DNA of 5,223 bases from assembly GCA_023433225.1 (NCBI GenBank), contig JAEZDQ010000102.1, positions 1 to 5,223 of the forward strand, read 5' to 3'. Position numbers and translations under genes: made by a program. Shown one piece after another: positions 1 through 5,223 of the stretch; position 1 is the stretch's first letter, and every line of letters starts with the position of its first letter. The notes beneath the pieces were generated by a model, which had not been told where the DNA came from, searched no databases, and saw only the letters and a program-made list of their open reading frames with translations. This DNA comes from Bacteroidota bacterium (GTDB taxonomy: Bacteria > Bacteroidota > Bacteroidia > Flavobacteriales > Weeksellaceae).

Positions 1-519
1 GCCCATTGGGGTGAACTGGATTTCCTGCTGATTGACCTTCCTCCCGGCACTGGCGACATTCATTTGTCCATCGTCCAGCAATTGCCCATCACGGGTGCGG
101 TCATCGTCAGCACACCCCAAAACATTGCATTGGCCGATGCCCGCAAGGGGGTGGCAATGTTCAAGATGGAAGCCATCAATGTTCCCGTTTTGGGTATCAT
201 TGAAAACATGGCTTATTTTACGCCTGCAGAATTGCCTCAAAACAAATATTATATTTTCGGCCAAAACGGAGCCAAGAATTTAGCCGAAAAGTTAGGTGTT
301 CCCTTTTTAGGGGAAATCCCACTTGTACAAAGCATCAGGGAAGCAGCGGACGCGGGAAGGCCGGCGGCATTGCAGCAAGACACGCCCGTTTCCAATAATT
401 ATGAAACCATTACACAGAACACAATCATCAGTCTGGTGGAACGCAACGATACCCTCCCCCCGACCGAAATAGTAAGAATTACCACGATGGCAGGGTGTTC
501 AACAACAAAAAATAAGTAA
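1..519 (+). CDS. mrp: Mrp/ApbC/NBP35-family P-loop ATPase (iron-sulfur cluster carrier), C-terminal half, 5' end outside window
   Basis: The reading frame is open from base 1 to the TAA at 517-519, giving 172 visible residues; the start, the Walker A loop and any N-terminal MIP18/DUF59 domain lie upstream of the window. Visible hallmarks, numbered from the first residue here, are the switch/Walker B segment LLIDLPPGTGDIHL (9-22), the motif STPQNIALADARKG (37-50), IIENMAYF (66-73) and IFGQNGAKNLAEKLGVPFLG (about 85-104). These are diagnostic of Mrp/ApbC ATPases, cytosolic proteins that bind and hand over Fe-S clusters. The usual CxxC cluster ligand after ENM is absent: the sequence reads TPAELPQNKYYIFG instead. 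The only cysteine in this half is C166 in the tail ITTMAGCSTTKNK. From memory, this arrangement is usual in Bacteroidota rather than damage. The NifU-domain gene follows 10 bp downstream, which supports an Fe-S role and cotranscription. Family assignment is sure; the client proteins are unknown. Confidence 0.95.
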   Translation, partial: AHWGELDFLLIDLPPGTGDIHLSIVQQLPITGAVIVSTPQNIALADARKGVAMFKMEAINVPVLGIIENMAYFTPAELPQNKYYIFGQNGAKNLAEKLGVPFLGEIPLVQSIREAADAGRPAALQQDTPVSNNYETITQNTIISLVERNDTLPPTEIVRITTMAGCSTTKNK

Positions 520-529
520 TTTTGTGGTT

Positions 530-799
530 ATGAGTGAAGCAAATTTAATTGAAAGGATTCAACAGGGATTGGCGGAAATCCGCCCGTTTTTGAACAATGA
601 CGGCGGAGACATCGAATTGGTTTCCGTTGAAAACGGCATTGTAATCGTAAAGCTTACCGGAACCTGTACCGAATGCACCATCAATCAGATGACATTGAAA
701 TCCGGCGTAGAAATGACCGTCAAAAAGTACGCTCCCGAAATCCTCAAAGTCATCAATGTGACCGACGTAAAACCAATGATAGACAGCAACCTTTGGTAA
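530..799 (+). CDS. NifU C-terminal-domain protein (Nfu-type iron-sulfur scaffold/carrier)
   Basis: This is an 89-residue protein that is essentially one NifU C-terminal domain. Family features are the helix IRPFLNNDGGDIELVSV (17-33), then a beta-strand pair leading into LTGTCTECTINQMTLKSGVE, with the cluster-ligand cysteines at C46 and C49, and the closing helix VKKYAPEI. Nfu domains of this kind bind a [4Fe-4S] cluster through the CxxC of two subunits and pass it to apoproteins in the cytosol. The residues after the second Cys are T-I-N rather than the common P-S-S, but the rest of the pattern is intact. I chose the ATG at 530 because the in-frame GTG at 524 adds only two residues before a methionine and lies closer to the mrp stop. 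No Shine-Dalgarno is visible, as is normal in this phylum. The gene begins 10 bp after mrp and is probably translated from the same message. Confidence 0.93.
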   Translation: MSEANLIERIQQGLAEIRPFLNNDGGDIELVSVENGIVIVKLTGTCTECTINQMTLKSGVEMTVKKYAPEILKVINVTDVKPMIDSNLW

Positions 800-801
800 G
801 A

Positions 802-830
802 TTGATTCCCTGACTTTGGCAGAATCTTTG
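802..830 (+). promoter_or_regulatory. Candidate Bacteroidota-type promoter for the DUF3108-like gene
   Basis: A TTG at 802-804 is followed after 18 bp by AATCTTTG at 823-830. This fits the Flavobacterium consensus TTG-N17-23-TAnnTTTG except for the first base of the -7 box. A start of transcription near 837 would leave a leader of about 19 bases before the ATG at 856. The bases TTTGTAACAT (827-836) recur at the putative promoter of the facing gene. The gap of 56 bp after the NifU-domain gene is compatible with a separate promoter, although readthrough from upstream is also possible because no terminator is visible in the gap. Confidence 0.4.
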
Positions 831-855
831 TAACATTGTGCCCTAAAACCGATAA

Positions 856-1626
856 ATGAAGAAATTATTGCCGATTATTTGCTGTTTGTTCTTAACGTTT
901 TCATTTATTCAAAGTGATTCTCAAAACTACCAATCAGGAGAGTATTTACAATACCGGATTCATTATGGTTTACTGAATGCCGGTTTTGCTACTTTAAAAG
1001 TAAATTCGGTAAAATATGAGGGCAAACCCCACTTCCATGTAGTGGGGGAAGGCTCGTCTTCCGGTGCGGTAAGGGCTTTTTACAAAGTGGACGACCGTTA
1101 TGAAACCTATATCGACGCAGCGACCAATAAGCCCTCCAAGTTCATCCGAAAGATCAGTGAGGGCGGTTATACCCGTGATCAGGTTTTTACCTTTGACCAT
1201 AAAAAGAAAATCGCTACCATCAATGACCGGAAAGCCCAAAAAGTATCTTACCGGGAATTCAGTTCAGATGTGCAGGACTTGCTTTCCGCCTTTTATTATT
1301 TGAGGAATTATGATACCGATAAATTAAAAACCGGGGATTTCATTGGGGTCGATATCCTGATGGCCGATGAAACCTATAAATTCAAACTGAAGATCCTCGG
1401 CCGGGAAAGCATGAAAACCAAATTCGGCCACATCAAATGTATCAAAATCCAACCTTATGTCCAGTCGGGACGGATTTTCAAAGCTTCCGAAAGCGTTACC
1501 ATGTGGGTTACGGATGATAAGAACCACGTTCCGATCCAGATCAAAGCGGAACTGGCAGTAGGATCCCTAAAAGCCGATTTGCACTCCTATAACAATGTCA
1601 AGCACAAATTGAATTTCACCAAGTAA
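856..1626 (+). CDS. Exported DUF3108-like protein of unknown function
   Basis: The 256-residue product starts with a classic Sec signal peptide: two lysines, a hydrophobic core at about residues 4-18, and likely cleavage near residue 22 (IQSDS/QNY). The cysteines at 9 and 10 sit inside the hydrophobic core and do not form a lipobox followed by a short linker, so I do not call it a lipoprotein. The mature start, GEYLQYRIHYGLLNAGFATL (28-47), resembles the opening of DUF3108 proteins. The rest alternates short polar and hydrophobic strands with many Lys and Tyr (for example VDDRYETYID, MWVTDDKNHVPIQIKAEL), suggesting a beta-rich periplasmic or outer-membrane-associated fold. No catalytic motif is recognisable and the biochemical role of the family is not known to me. 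The ATG at 856 is chosen because it directly precedes the signal peptide. The stop (1624-1626) is 1 bp from the stop of the convergent gene. Confidence 0.85.
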   Translation: MKKLLPIICCLFLTFSFIQSDSQNYQSGEYLQYRIHYGLLNAGFATLKVNSVKYEGKPHFHVVGEGSSSGAVRAFYKVDDRYETYIDAATNKPSKFIRKISEGGYTRDQVFTFDHKKKIATINDRKAQKVSYREFSSDVQDLLSAFYYLRNYDTDKLKTGDFIGVDILMADETYKFKLKILGRESMKTKFGHIKCIKIQPYVQSGRIFKASESVTMWVTDDKNHVPIQIKAELAVGSLKADLHSYNNVKHKLNFTK

Positions 1627-1627
1627 T

Positions 1628-2056
1628 TTAGTTCCCTCCGGGCCAAGCATGCCAAGGAATCATCGCTAGCACACAGGCTATTGCGGCCGCAACCAACAAC
1701 ATATTTGAGAACCTTACTTGTGGAGATTTCTTCAATCTGGAGTTTACAATGGTGATAAACATGACAGAAGCGAACATCATCAATGGGTGTTCAACCGAAT
1801 AAAGCCTCAAAATGTCGTCTGACATGGTGGTTTCGCCCCATTTGGAATAGGGTGATAAAATATAGAGAATTACCCCCAGAACCAATTGGATATGGAAAAT
1901 CAGCGTGGTAAAAAAGCTGATGCGCAAAAGGGATTTCCCGACCGTTTTCTTTTTGGTTATGTAATAAGAGAGTGCCAGAAACAGTACCAAGCCCGCCGTG
2001 ATTACCAAATAAGCCCAACCGCTGTGAAATTCTTTTAAAATAGTATAAAAGTCCAT
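1628..2056 (-). CDS. Small four-helix inner-membrane protein, conserved-looking in Bacteroidota, function unknown
   Basis: The product has 142 residues with four predicted membrane segments, at roughly residues 14-33, 46-68, 86-105 and 119-134. The short N-terminus and the Lys/Arg-rich loops at 35-45 (TKKKTVGKSLLR) and 106-115 (SRLKKSPQVR) give an even-pass topology with both ends on the same side; by the positive-inside rule those basic loops should be cytoplasmic, so the ends would be periplasmic. Four histidines lie at or near helix ends: H11 (EFHSGWAYL), H55 (IFHIQLVLGVILY), H90 (VEHPLMM) and H136 (IPWHAWPGG). The pattern resembles small Bacteroidota membrane proteins sometimes loosely labelled cytochrome-b-like. 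Heme or metal binding is only an inference. The gene lies downstream of the receptor's terminator and so is probably transcribed from its own promoter. The ATG at 2056 is the first in frame and gives a sensible N-terminus before helix 1. Confidence 0.82.
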   Translation of the reverse strand: MDFYTILKEFHSGWAYLVITAGLVLFLALSYYITKKKTVGKSLLRISFFTTLIFHIQLVLGVILYILSPYSKWGETTMSDDILRLYSVEHPLMMFASVMFITIVNSRLKKSPQVRFSNMLLVAAAIACVLAMIPWHAWPGGN

Positions 2057-2076
2057 GTCTTAATTTTTAGATGTTA

Positions 2077-2084
2077 CAAAAATA
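2077..2084 (-). promoter_or_regulatory. Candidate -7 promoter box for the four-helix membrane protein gene
   Basis: Read on the - strand, the bases are TATTTTTG, an exact match to the Bacteroidota -7 consensus TAnnTTTG, and they continue as TAACATCT. Transcription would begin near 2070, leaving a leader of about 14 bases before the ATG at 2056. A properly spaced -33 TTG is not present: the nearest TTTG (2099-2096) lies only 11 bp upstream, inside the terminator hairpin. The call therefore rests on the -7 box, on position, and on the 10-mer shared with the promoter region at 827-836. The box overlaps the U-tract of the receptor terminator, so part of the match may reflect simple T-richness. 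Confidence 0.35.
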
Positions 2085-2109
2085 AAAAAACCTCCCAAAG
2101 TGGGAGGTT
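2078..2109 (-). terminator. Rho-independent terminator of the TonB-dependent receptor gene
   Basis: A perfect 9-bp stem is formed by AACCTCCCA (2089-2097) and TGGGAGGTT (2101-2109), with a 3-base loop (2098-2100). On the - strand the hairpin is followed by a T-rich run (2088-2078) interrupted by a single A. It begins 24 bp after the receptor stop codon at 2134. The + strand side has no comparable T-run after the stem, so it acts on leftward transcription only. It separates the receptor gene from the membrane-protein gene downstream. Confidence 0.9.
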
Positions 2110-2133
2110 AAATTTCAACTTTAAATCGTTTTA

Positions 2134-4632
2134 TTAAAAAGAATATTGGATTCCGGCATTGTAGGTTCTTCCAAGCCCGTAGAAGTAACCAAATCCGTCT
2201 TTCCTTCCTATGTAGGAAGTGTTGAACAAATTATAAACGTTTCCTCTGAAACGGATTTTTTGAGTCCCGAACCTGAACTCATAAGTTACACCTCCATCCA
2301 CCAATGCATAAGGTGCCAATGCCTCTGATTGTTCAATTTCATCCACGCTCCCGATTTCCATTTGCCCCCAAAGCCTTGCGTAGTAATTCATGTCGAAATC
2401 CAAAGACAATCCTTTAACCACTTCGAATTTAGTCCCTAATCCAAATGAGAACTGCGGGGCATTACCAATGTTGAATCCGTCTATCTCAGCAATATCTGAC
2501 TCTCCTTCGAGAATGGTAAATGTACTCACATCACGGACATCATAAGGCGAAGACCCTTCGTATTTCCAGTCACCGACTGAACCATATCCACGAATATTGA
2601 GTTTTCTGGTAATTTTAGCGTCAAAATCGATTTCGACACCTCTGTGCAATTGGGTTACATCTGTCAATAAATAAGAAACTTCCGCAATCTCAACACCATC
2701 TTTGGTAACGTAATCATCTCCGTTGAATGAAACGAATCTGTTGGCCCATTCGGTCTGGTAAACGTTTACATTTACTTTCAGGTTTCGGGTCGAATAACGG
2801 TAACCAATTTCTATACCCGTGACGTTTTCATTTTCTACCTCCGGGATTCTCAAATAGGTGTTGTCAGATGCTCCTGACGGGTCTGCACCTTGGAAAATAT
2901 TGTCTAAATAAGGCTGCCTTGAATAGTATCCCGCATTCCCGTAAAAAGTATTTTCTGAATTGACGTTAAAAGCCAAACCTCCCTTGATATTGTAACCGAT
3001 TTTGGAAACGCTTTCACTTTCTCTCGGATAAGTAATACCATCAACCGTGCGGGGATTGTTCCACCGGTCTTCTCTTTTATAGGATTGATTGGATACTGCA
3101 CCCTGTGCGAAAACTGAAAACCAGTCGTTGGAGTATTCAACTTGTCCGAAAGCTCCCTGATAATTAATATTTTCGGAATAATCGTACGCAATTCTGTCGC
3201 CTTCATCGGCAAAATTGAATAATGCCGCCCAAGGCTTTGCTTCAAAAACTTCAGATACTACATAACCTTCAGGTCGGTTGATATTCCCGGCTGACCATCC
3301 GTTTAACCCTAATAAATTTACCAATTGCTGGAAATGGTCACCTTTATAGAAACGCACATCAGCCCCGACATTAAAAGTCAGTCCGAATTGTGTGTCGTAG
3401 TTAAAGTTTGTAACCGCCCCATACCAGAAATGGTTATTGACCGAAGCACGGATTGCCCCATTTCTTACGCTGTTATTGGCATTTGGCGCATCGTTGTAAT
3501 AAGGGCTTCCAGGTTGATAGGTGCCACCGTTATTTCCAATCCCATCCGGATCAAATAAGTTTTGGTCATAAATTGCTTGAAAATCGGCTTCACCCAATTC
3601 ATTCAACCTTCTGGTCGTATTGCCTGAGCTTCCCAGGTTTCCGGTTCCGCCGCCTCGGCCCATTGAGGCATAAACGACAGTGGACAAAGATGATTTTTCA
3701 TTCATTGTCCAGTCCCAGTTTAAATTAGCAACCGGTTTATGGTAGTAATTTTTTCTCCATGTCATCGCTTCTCCATTCAAGAAACCATAATTAGAATTAC
3801 CTTTTGTGCCAAATTCGTTATAATAATCCATTGTTTTTGAATAGTTTTGGTCATGCCACTGTGGCGCACCGAAAATCATAAAGTTGAAATTATGATTATC
3901 ATTCGGTTTAAACCCGACAGAGAAAAAATAACTTTGCCCTTCACCCGCAGTTCCACGGGCAAATTTCCTGTGTGCAGTCCAATAATCCAATAGAACCGAG
4001 AAACCCCATTTACCGTTCAAGCCGGTATCATAAGCCACAGTCCCTTTCATATAACTGTCATTTCCCATTACAAAACGAGCCATCCCACCTTGGCGTTTTT
4101 CGGTTGCTTTGGTAACGATGTTTACCGTTCCACCTACCGAAGAAATAGCCAGTTTAGAAGAACCTAAACCTCTCTGAACCTGAACCGCATTGGCTACATC
4201 GGTCATAGAGCTCCAGTTAGACCAGTACATATTTCCGTCTTCCATTCCATTGATCGGTTGCCCGTTTAATAAGAATGCGGTGTTCGACTGGTCAAACCCG
4301 CGAACAAACATCTGGCTGTCTCCGAACCCACCAGCTTGATTGGCGACATACACGGAAGGAATGTTTTTCATTACTTCAGGGAATTCAACATTCCCTACGC
4401 CTTTGTCTTGAATTTCCTGTTTAAGGATGGTAGAAACCGCCACCGGTGTTTTACGGTCTTCTTCTAAGTCAATTACACCCCGCCCGACGATAACCGTTTC
4501 GGACAGCAATACGTCTTGTTCCAAAGAATCAATAACGGCCGGCTCCGTTTCCGGATCTACTTGAGCGTGGGCGATTGTTGCAGCTCCTAACAGCATCATC
4601 AGGAGCATCGAAAAAATAGAGTTGTGCCTCAT
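2134..4632 (-). CDS. TonB-dependent outer-membrane receptor, substrate unknown
   Basis: This intact 832-residue protein has a signal peptide with cleavage likely after A23 (TIAHA/QVD), a short periplasmic stretch with a TonB-box-like segment (SETVIVG, 44-50), and a plug domain at about 60-175. Plug hallmarks are FPEVMKNIPSVYV (84-96), MFVRGF (108-113), FLLNGQPING (120-129), VQVQRGLGSSKLAISSVGG (150-168) and VNIVTK (170-175). The rest is a beta-barrel rich in Tyr, Asn, Gly and aromatic residues, ending YNAGIQYSF with the terminal Phe typical of outer-membrane barrels. Such receptors import ligands across the outer membrane using TonB-ExbBD energy. There is no N-terminal carboxypeptidase-regulatory-like domain and no SusD-type lipoprotein alongside, so it is not a standard SusC glycan importer; an iron chelate or another small ligand is possible but unproven. 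The ATG at 4632 directly precedes the signal peptide. A strong terminator follows the gene; nadC lies upstream on the same strand with a 106-bp gap. Confidence 0.95.
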   Translation of the reverse strand: MRHNSIFSMLLMMLLGAATIAHAQVDPETEPAVIDSLEQDVLLSETVIVGRGVIDLEEDRKTPVAVSTILKQEIQDKGVGNVEFPEVMKNIPSVYVANQAGGFGDSQMFVRGFDQSNTAFLLNGQPINGMEDGNMYWSNWSSMTDVANAVQVQRGLGSSKLAISSVGGTVNIVTKATEKRQGGMARFVMGNDSYMKGTVAYDTGLNGKWGFSVLLDYWTAHRKFARGTAGEGQSYFFSVGFKPNDNHNFNFMIFGAPQWHDQNYSKTMDYYNEFGTKGNSNYGFLNGEAMTWRKNYYHKPVANLNWDWTMNEKSSLSTVVYASMGRGGGTGNLGSSGNTTRRLNELGEADFQAIYDQNLFDPDGIGNNGGTYQPGSPYYNDAPNANNSVRNGAIRASVNNHFWYGAVTNFNYDTQFGLTFNVGADVRFYKGDHFQQLVNLLGLNGWSAGNINRPEGYVVSEVFEAKPWAALFNFADEGDRIAYDYSENINYQGAFGQVEYSNDWFSVFAQGAVSNQSYKREDRWNNPRTVDGITYPRESESVSKIGYNIKGGLAFNVNSENTFYGNAGYYSRQPYLDNIFQGADPSGASDNTYLRIPEVENENVTGIEIGYRYSTRNLKVNVNVYQTEWANRFVSFNGDDYVTKDGVEIAEVSYLLTDVTQLHRGVEIDFDAKITRKLNIRGYGSVGDWKYEGSSPYDVRDVSTFTILEGESDIAEIDGFNIGNAPQFSFGLGTKFEVVKGLSLDFDMNYYARLWGQMEIGSVDEIEQSEALAPYALVDGGVTYEFRFGTQKIRFRGNVYNLFNTSYIGRKDGFGYFYGLGRTYNAGIQYSF

Positions 4633-4655
4633 AATTTTTAATTTAAATGATAGGG

Positions 4656-4663
4656 CAAAGGTG
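4656..4663 (-). promoter_or_regulatory. Possible -7 box of the receptor gene promoter
   Basis: On the - strand the bases are CACCTTTG, differing from TAnnTTTG only in the first base. A start near 4649 would give a leader of about 17 A/T-rich bases before the ATG at 4632, similar in geometry to the other two candidate promoters in this window. No TTG occurs at the expected -33 distance, so the box is weakly supported. A GAACAG hexamer (4665-4670 on the + strand) abuts it on the upstream side. Confidence 0.3.
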
Positions 4664-4702
4664 CGAACAGTCTCTTTTAAAAATGTTAAGGCAGCATTAA
4701 TT

Positions 4703-4724
4703 TTTTGAACAGAATTTTGAACAG
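4703..4724. repeat. Tandem direct repeat TTTTGAACAG, possible regulator site
   Basis: The 10-mer TTTTGAACAG occurs at 4703-4712 and again at 4715-4724, a 12-bp period close to one helical turn. It lies in the gap between nadC and the receptor gene. Its core GAACAG appears a third time at 4665-4670, next to the candidate -7 box. Repeats in the same orientation on one DNA face are compatible with binding of a regulator of the receptor gene. The stretch is A/T-rich and only 22 bp long, so chance is a real alternative. It does not form a terminator hairpin. Confidence 0.35.
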
Positions 4725-4730
4725 CTGAGT

Positions 4731-4740
4731 GATTTAAATC
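4731..4740. other. 10-bp perfect palindrome GATTTAAATC at the nadC stop
   Basis: The palindrome is exact and overlaps two bases of the nadC stop codon (TGA on the - strand, 4741-4739). With no loop and mostly A/T pairs, it is too weak to be a terminator. It could be a protein-binding half-site pair or coincidence. No other intrinsic terminator for nadC is visible before the receptor gene, so some readthrough from nadC into the receptor gene cannot be excluded. Confidence 0.2.
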
Positions 4741-5223
4741 AGTAAACTGCTTTCAGACTCAAATCCTTATTGGGTGCGGAATGAATAATCGCCCCCGAGG
4801 AAATATAGTCCACACCCGTTGCGGCAACTTCGCGAATGGTTTCCAAGGTAATCCCACCTGAGGCTTCAGTCTTACATTTCCCTTTAACCAAAGAAACCGC
4901 TTCTTTCATTTCAGTTAAGGTCATATTGTCCAGCATAATGATATCCACCCGATTGGTCGCCAATGCTTCCCGGACTTCTTGCAGGTTCCGGGTTTCGACT
5001 TCAATCGGAAGGCTTTTCCCGACGGTTTCCAGGTATTTCACCACGGACTCAACCGCTTGGGTAATTCCGCCTGCATAATCATGGTGGTTGTCTTTGAGCA
5101 TGACCATGTCGTACAAACCATATCGGTGGTTTTGGGCTCCGCCGATGGCCACCGCCCATTTTTCACACATACGGAAATTAGGTGTCGTTTTCCGGGTATC
5201 AAGGATTTTCACCCCGGTACCTT
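4739..5223 (-). CDS. nadC: Nicotinate-nucleotide pyrophosphorylase (quinolinate phosphoribosyltransferase), C-terminal part, 5' end outside window
   Basis: The frame is open from the right window edge to the stop at 4741-4739, giving 160 visible residues of an enzyme usually about 280 long. It is cytosolic and converts quinolinate plus PRPP to nicotinate mononucleotide, CO2 and pyrophosphate in de novo NAD synthesis. Signatures, numbered from the first visible residue, are GTGVKILDTRKTTPNFR (1-17), GGAQNHRYGLYDMVMLKDNH (27-46), IEVETRN (73-79), DIIMLDNM (93-100), EASGGIT (119-125) and VDYISSGAIIHS (137-148). These cover the phosphate- and quinolinate-binding Arg, His and Lys residues and the acidic residues of the barrel, so the enzyme looks intact. 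The in-frame GTG at 5212-5210 is an internal valine of the conserved GTGVKILDTRKT block, not a start. It is upstream of the receptor gene on the same strand, with no obvious functional link. Confidence 0.96.
   Translation of the reverse strand, partial: GTGVKILDTRKTTPNFRMCEKWAVAIGGAQNHRYGLYDMVMLKDNHHDYAGGITQAVESVVKYLETVGKSLPIEVETRNLQEVREALATNRVDIIMLDNMTLTEMKEAVSLVKGKCKTEASGGITLETIREVAATGVDYISSGAIIHSAPNKDLSLKAVY

Noticed and set aside
517..524. TAATTTTG, an exact TAnnTTTG -7 box just before the NifU-domain gene
   Set aside because: It overlaps the mrp stop, has no TTG 17-23 bp upstream, and would place the transcription start at or after the ATG at 530. Cotranscription with mrp across a 10-bp gap is simpler.
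524..529. GTG at 524 as the start of the NifU-domain protein
   Set aside because: It adds only Met-Val before an in-frame ATG at 530, and the domain begins after that ATG. No ribosome-binding signal favours the GTG.
994..1527. Antisense and alternative-frame open frames inside the DUF3108-like gene
   Set aside because: Their translations show no recognisable motif or start context, and the overlapping + strand gene has a signal peptide and a family-like sequence.
1640..1656. GCCAAG repeated at 9-bp spacing around GCATGC, considered as a terminator or operator between the convergent genes
   Set aside because: It lies within the coding end of the membrane protein gene (residues WHAWPG), does not form a stem followed by a T-run, and is explained by the codons used.
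2904..3728. Several open frames of 77-113 codons inside the receptor gene on both strands
   Set aside because: They lie wholly within the confidently assigned receptor reading frame, have no domain resemblance, and look like by-products of its composition.
4836..5078. 80-codon + strand open frame opposite nadC
   Set aside because: It is antisense to strongly conserved NadC motifs and has no protein-like features or promoter.
5210..5212. GTG as the start of a 157-residue protein
   Set aside because: It is an internal valine in the conserved NadC block GTGVKILDTRKT, and the frame stays open to the window edge.

Overview
The window looks like ordinary chromosomal DNA from a member of the Bacteroidota, probably a Flavobacteriia-like relative. 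Three things suggest this. The Mrp ATPase has the Bacteroidota-style 'ENMAYFTPAELP' segment and an 'ITTMAGCS' tail. Shine-Dalgarno sequences are absent and the leaders are A/T-rich. Several gene starts are preceded by boxes like the Bacteroidota -7 element TAnnTTTG. The exact genus cannot be read from the sequence.

Layout: three genes on the + strand face three genes on the - strand, and they meet at about position 1627. On the left (+ strand) are the C-terminal half of an Mrp/ApbC-type P-loop ATPase (1-519, cut by the window edge), a small NifU C-terminal-domain protein (530-799) and an exported DUF3108-like protein (856-1626). On the right (- strand), in transcription order, are the C-terminal part of nicotinate-nucleotide pyrophosphorylase NadC (4739-5223, cut by the window edge), an 832-residue TonB-dependent outer-membrane receptor (2134-4632) and a 142-residue four-helix membrane protein (1628-2056). 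A clear intrinsic terminator (2078-2109) lies between the last two.

How the genes fit together: Mrp and the NifU-domain protein are 10 bp apart and almost certainly form an iron-sulfur cluster carrier/assembly unit. NadC belongs to NAD synthesis (quinolinate to nicotinate mononucleotide). The receptor is an energised outer-membrane importer of unknown substrate, with no SusD partner in the window. The DUF3108-like protein and the four-helix protein are conserved-looking cell-envelope proteins of unknown role. Their stop codons are 1 bp apart, and each is preceded by the same 10-mer, TTTGTAACAT, at its putative promoter.

No mobile element, CRISPR array, RNA gene, broken gene or long non-coding stretch was seen; every gap is about 105 bp or less. 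I found no convincing undescribed system. The points worth a second look are small: overlapping terminator and promoter signals, a repeated motif upstream of the receptor, histidines in the four-helix protein, and the missing CxxC in Mrp.
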